A DNA stretch of 8,403 nucleotides, taken from assembly GCA_029256005.1 (NCBI GenBank), contig JAQSYS010000061.1:1-8403 (forward strand), in the 5' to 3' direction. Each line of letters begins with the position of its first letter. Position 1 is the first letter of the stretch. The notes under the pieces are model-generated. The model made no database searches and was not told the DNA's origin. It saw only the letters and a list, made by a program, of their open reading frames with translations. This document shows positions 5,696 to 8,403 of this stretch, piece after piece. Origin of the DNA: Sedimentibacter sp. (GTDB lineage Bacteria; Bacillota; Clostridia; Tissierellales; Sedimentibacteraceae). A program made the position numbers and the translations under genes.

Positions 5696-7180
5696 GTGAA
5701 AAAGATACATGAGCTTTTAGGCGAAGTCCAAATTAATGATATAGAAATAAGAGATGAGTTAATGTCAATAGAAGAAAAAAATAGAATCTTGGAATTAACA
5801 TTAAATAAAGCAGGAGTAGGGAATAGTAAGTCAACTAAGAAAAGATTAATATTGCCATTAGCAGCAGCAATGACATTAGTTCTTTCATTTGCAGTTGTTT
5901 TTGCACAAGGAGGATTATCTGAAATTTATTACAGATTGTTTGGGGACAACATCAAATATGTAAATGAAATGGGAACAATTATAGATGAAAGCAGCACTTC
6001 AAATGCGGTTGTTACGGATTTAGTTAAATCCGTTGAAACAGGGATATCAAGTGAAGTTACTATGAAAGTTGCAAGTATGTTGGGAGATGAAAATTCATTT
6101 TATATTATATTTGAATTGATTAAAGAAAATGGTGAAAGCTTCAAAGAGACTGATTATATAGAATTTGATTCCCTAAGTCTTGATTTTAAAGGCTCCGGTG
6201 GCTACACATGGGATTATCAGGTAGAGGATGATAATCCGAATGATAACAAAGCTACATTTATATTGTATGGTAACACAAGAAAAAAGATTATAGGAGATAA
6301 ACTTACTTTATCACTTGAGAATTTCTCTGAATACAGCATAAAAGAAGCTAACGGATTTGATGCATATGATTTTTTGTTAAACAACAGTGAATATATTAAT
6401 CAAAGTTTTATTGAAAACAAAGAAAAGGAACCTATAAGAGAAGAGGATAATAATTTACCGACAGACGTATTGAATAAAATGAAAGAAATTTATAAATTAA
6501 CGCCGAATAACGTATTGCCCTGGAAATATTCCAATATTTTTGTCGAAGAAAATATTCGTGATATGTATGTGGATAACATCGGATTTGTTGAAAACAAGTT
6601 GTGCATAAGATTTATTTTCACAGATTCAGAAACACATGATTTTAGTGATGTTTATTTTGTTAATAAAAATAATCCGGATGATATTATATATAATGAATTT
6701 GTGCAGGTTGATGAAAATGATGGAGCTAAATATGATTACTATATATTTGATATTTCCAACATGGAACAGTTAAAGAACTACGATTTAAAATATACAATCA
6801 CAAGCAAAATAAGAATGACAACAGGTAGCTGGGAAGTGAACTTCAAGGCTGATTATAAAAATAACACAGAAACAATCAGAGTAAATAAAGAAACAGAAAT
6901 TAACGAAAAAAAATATTTCGTAAAAAAAATAAAAATATCACCAATATCATTAAATGTAGAGATGAATAATAATATTATAGATAATTTAAATGAACCTATT
7001 CATAATTTCACAGAGGGGGTATCAATTATACTGAAGGATGGTTCAACACCGGAATTGACAAGCGGCGGTTCCAGCACTAACTCACTGTTTTCATCAATTA
7101 ACCTGATGTTTAAAAAGCCGATAGATACAAATCAAATCGAAAAAGTAAAAATCGGAAACATAGAAATAAAACTCAATTAA
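5696..7180 (+). CDS. DUF4179-type single-pass membrane protein, probable anti-sigma factor
   Basis: A 494-residue protein starting with GTG, three codons inside the longest frame. Layout: a cytoplasmic N-terminal segment of about 50 residues, rich in charged helix (HELLGEV, then IEEKNRILEL); a basic stop (STKKR) before one TM helix at about 51-70 (LILPLAAAMTLVLSFAVVFA); then about 420 extracellular residues. The segment just outside the membrane and the following beta-rich region with SFYIIFELI and YTWDYQ resemble DUF4179. The C-terminal part, ending in a typical IEKVKIGNIEIKLN strand, resembles the DUF5643-like domain often found with it. Such proteins are commonly encoded just after an ECF sigma factor, as here, and are thought to bind the sigma factor with their cytoplasmic tail. 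No zinc-binding anti-sigma motif (HxxxCxxC) is seen. The extracellular domain may sense an envelope signal, which is inference. Family fairly sure; anti-sigma role likely but unproven. Confidence 0.85.
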   Translation: MKKIHELLGEVQINDIEIRDELMSIEEKNRILELTLNKAGVGNSKSTKKRLILPLAAAMTLVLSFAVVFAQGGLSEIYYRLFGDNIKYVNEMGTIIDESSTSNAVVTDLVKSVETGISSEVTMKVASMLGDENSFYIIFELIKENGESFKETDYIEFDSLSLDFKGSGGYTWDYQVEDDNPNDNKATFILYGNTRKKIIGDKLTLSLENFSEYSIKEANGFDAYDFLLNNSEYINQSFIENKEKEPIREEDNNLPTDVLNKMKEIYKLTPNNVLPWKYSNIFVEENIRDMYVDNIGFVENKLCIRFIFTDSETHDFSDVYFVNKNNPDDIIYNEFVQVDENDGAKYDYYIFDISNMEQLKNYDLKYTITSKIRMTTGSWEVNFKADYKNNTETIRVNKETEINEKKYFVKKIKISPISLNVEMNNNIIDNLNEPIHNFTEGVSIILKDGSTPELTSGGSSTNSLFSSINLMFKKPIDTNQIEKVKIGNIEIKLN

Positions 7181-7202
7181 TCAAATGACTAAAATTTAAA
7201 TT

Positions 7203-7240
7203 AAAACCTGAATCAAATAATATGATATGATTCAGGTTTT
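7203..7240 (+). terminator. Bidirectional intrinsic terminator between convergent genes
   Basis: A perfect 13-bp inverted repeat (7203-7215 with 7228-7240) with a 12-base loop. The A-run opens the left arm and the T-run closes the right arm and continues to 7241, so the structure reads as a terminator on both strands. It lies 23 bases after the DUF4179 gene stop and 10 bases beyond the stop of the convergent exonuclease gene, and probably serves both. Confidence 0.92.
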
Positions 7241-7249
7241 TATGCGTTT

Positions 7250-8005
7250 TTAAACTTCAGAGGTTTTCAAAAACTGATTAGTTTTGCCCATTTTATAAGC
7301 AAGAATTATTATGGATTTTTCTTCCTTAGTCATTTCTCTATCATACATTTTTTCAAACTGTTGAATCAAACTATCCACATCAATAATTTTCTTTGGTTGT
7401 CTGGTTCTTGGTTTTATATACGATGGATCATAAATTTTTGGTTGGATTGTATTGCTGTAAATTTTTTTAAATACTTCTGCAGTATAAATTGAATCATTAA
7501 GTGCATCATGAAATTTATCTATTATTGGTATGTTGAGAATTTCCACTACATTTTGTAGTCGAAGCTGAATTTTTTTATTCAGTTTAAAATGCATGGATGC
7601 ATATGGTTGAAGATTTATAAACATCTTAGGAAGAAATTGCATATTCATGTTATAATATTCAGCACTTTTATACAACTCTTTGATATCAGACATGCCCCAA
7701 GTACAAAGTATTGAGTTTACATCTTCGATGAATTCAATAAATTCATTATAAATTTCAGGAAATTTTTTCTCATTCATGAGCATATCTGATGTTATTCCTG
7801 TAATATCAGTAATTATTGGATTTACCCTATAATAAATGTCTGGTTTTACATAACGGCTAAAAGAGCCAATAATATTTAAATTAAAATCCAACTTTACTGC
7901 TCCGAACTGAATAATTTCAAAAGGGTATTTATGAGCTAAAGGTTCTTTAACAGTTATATCTGTAAAATCTTGATTAAATTCAAGATCAAGTACTATATAA
8001 TACAT
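7250..8005 (-). CDS. DEDDh-family 3'-5' exonuclease
   Basis: A 251-residue cytoplasmic nuclease with the exonuclease (RNase T/DNA pol III epsilon) fold. All catalytic positions of the DEDDh class are visible: Exo I D7 and E9 (VLDLEFN), Exo II D107 (TWGMSDIKEL), and Exo III H166 and D171 (FHDALNDS, the H-x4-D pattern). These residues hold two metal ions and remove nucleotides from 3' ends of single-stranded DNA or RNA. The body resembles the KapD/Eri-1-like branch rather than DNA polymerase proofreading subunits. Residues about 190-251 form a basic, then helical, extension beyond the catalytic core, possibly for substrate or partner binding. AGGAG at 8011-8015 on the - strand lies 5 bases before ATG 8005. 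The gene is convergent with the DUF4179 gene and appears to have its own promoter. The true substrate cannot be told. No gene symbol is given because KapD identity is not certain. Confidence 0.9.
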   Translation of the reverse strand: MYYIVLDLEFNQDFTDITVKEPLAHKYPFEIIQFGAVKLDFNLNIIGSFSRYVKPDIYYRVNPIITDITGITSDMLMNEKKFPEIYNEFIEFIEDVNSILCTWGMSDIKELYKSAEYYNMNMQFLPKMFINLQPYASMHFKLNKKIQLRLQNVVEILNIPIIDKFHDALNDSIYTAEVFKKIYSNTIQPKIYDPSYIKPRTRQPKKIIDVDSLIQQFEKMYDREMTKEEKSIIILAYKMGKTNQFLKTSEV

Positions 8006-8040
8006 TTATTCTCCTAATAAATAATTAATTAGAGGTGTTT

Positions 8041-8070
8041 ATTAAAACTATTTTAAACCTAAATTGTCTA
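8041..8070 (-). promoter_or_regulatory. Candidate sigma-A promoter of the exonuclease gene
   Basis: Read on the - strand: TAGACA (8070-8065), an 18-base spacer, then TTTAAT (8046-8041). Each box has five of six bases of the vegetative consensus (TTGACA, TATAAT). The -10 lies 35 bases before ATG 8005. In such AT-rich DNA chance matches are common. Confidence 0.45.
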
Positions 8071-8121
8071 CCTCCACAATATAATACCAATTGTTCTCAT
8101 CAATTATTCCTTTTATTGTAT

Positions 8122-8159
8122 AAAAAAACTTGAAGCCTATTAAAGAATTCAAGTTTTTT
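8122..8159 (-). terminator. Intrinsic terminator after the DUF5610-like gene
   Basis: A 12-bp perfect stem (8123-8134 with 8148-8159) with a 13-base loop. On the - strand it ends in seven T (8128-8122). It begins 24 bases beyond the stop of the - strand gene at 8184, so it should end that transcript before the exonuclease gene. Confidence 0.85.
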
Positions 8160-8183
8160 ATCTGTGTGTCTACTAAAAAGATT

Positions 8184-8403
8184 CTATTCTTTTTCCCATT
8201 CATCAAAACGTTTCATAATTTCGTCATATGTTTTATTGCATATTTCTGGAAGTCCTGCACCACCATTTAACTCTAACCCGGCTGCTTCAAACCCCTTTTT
8301 TACCGCATCCTTTAATAAAGGAATTTTTGATTTGTCACTTCCAGATAATGCTTTTGCCATATCCATAATCCTTGTGGCAACTGCATCGACAGAATATTCC
8401 CCA
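8184..8403 (-). CDS. C-terminal part of a small DUF5610-like protein (cut by window edge)
   Basis: The frame is open to the right edge, so the Met encoded at 8366 is internal: twelve more codons upstream of it, reading GEYSVDAVATRI, continue the same protein. In total 72 residues are visible. They form a helical, soluble segment with the pattern YSVDAVATRI, then AKALSGSDKSKIPLLKDAV, KKGFEAAGLE and a final KTYDEIMKRFDEWEKE. This arrangement (an RI-x-x-A helix, a short SGSD-like turn, a KKGF-x-A helix, a Gly-rich loop, and a terminal KTYD-x-x-M helix) matches from memory the DUF5610-type C-terminal domain of small proteins in clostridia and some proteobacteria, whose function is unknown. It is followed by a terminator on the same strand. 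The coding call is firm because the composition is clearly protein-like and the frame is long and clean; the family name is less certain. Confidence 0.7.
   Translation of the reverse strand, partial: GEYSVDAVATRIMDMAKALSGSDKSKIPLLKDAVKKGFEAAGLELNGGAGLPEICNKTYDEIMKRFDEWEKE

Noticed and set aside
1..8403. CRISPR array, tRNA/rRNA, transposase, phage attachment site or toxin-antitoxin pair
   Set aside because: Both strands were read for repeated units, RNA gene signatures, transposase motifs and small paired genes and none was seen; the repeats present are explained by the paralogous MCPs and terminators.

Overview
The window looks like a chromosomal stretch from a motile, flagellated, low-GC member of the Clostridia. 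The DNA is strongly AT-rich, Shine-Dalgarno sites are strong (AGGAGG), intrinsic terminators are long with T-runs, and the proteins are of clostridial type: chemoreceptors, a stand-alone bacteriohemerythrin, and an ECF sigma factor with a DUF4179 protein. No RNA genes, insertion sequences or CRISPR arrays are visible. The species cannot be named from the sequence alone.

Region 1 (1-5060) is a sensory cluster, all on the + strand. It holds the 3' end of one methyl-accepting chemotaxis protein (MCP), then two complete tandem paralogous MCPs (373-2412 and 2529-4580), then a bacteriohemerythrin (4608-5012) 27 bases behind the second MCP. Terminators follow the first MCP fragment, the first complete MCP and the hemerythrin. 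There is none between the second MCP and the hemerythrin, so those two probably form a bicistronic unit. Upstream of the second MCP is an excellent match to the flagellar/chemotaxis sigma-28 (SigD) promoter, and a weaker version with the same spacing precedes the first. The two receptors share nearly identical signalling domains but have diverged ligand-binding (double Cache) domains.

Region 2 (5061-7240) is a separate two-gene unit: an ECF-type sigma factor and a GTG-started, single-pass membrane protein of the DUF4179 type, which is probably its anti-sigma factor or extracytoplasmic sensor. It ends in a 13-bp hairpin that can also terminate the convergent gene.

Region 3 (7250-8403) is on the - strand: a DEDDh-type 3'-5' exonuclease with all catalytic residues, and, running off the right edge, the C-terminal part of a small protein resembling the DUF5610 type. 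The gap between them holds a terminator, a candidate promoter and an unexplained 51-codon open frame.

The points most worth a second look are the MCP-hemerythrin operon, the hemerythrin's His-to-Gln change at a diiron ligand position, and the pair of sigma-28-like promoters. None of these amounts to a clearly new biological system. They are recognisable families in an informative arrangement.
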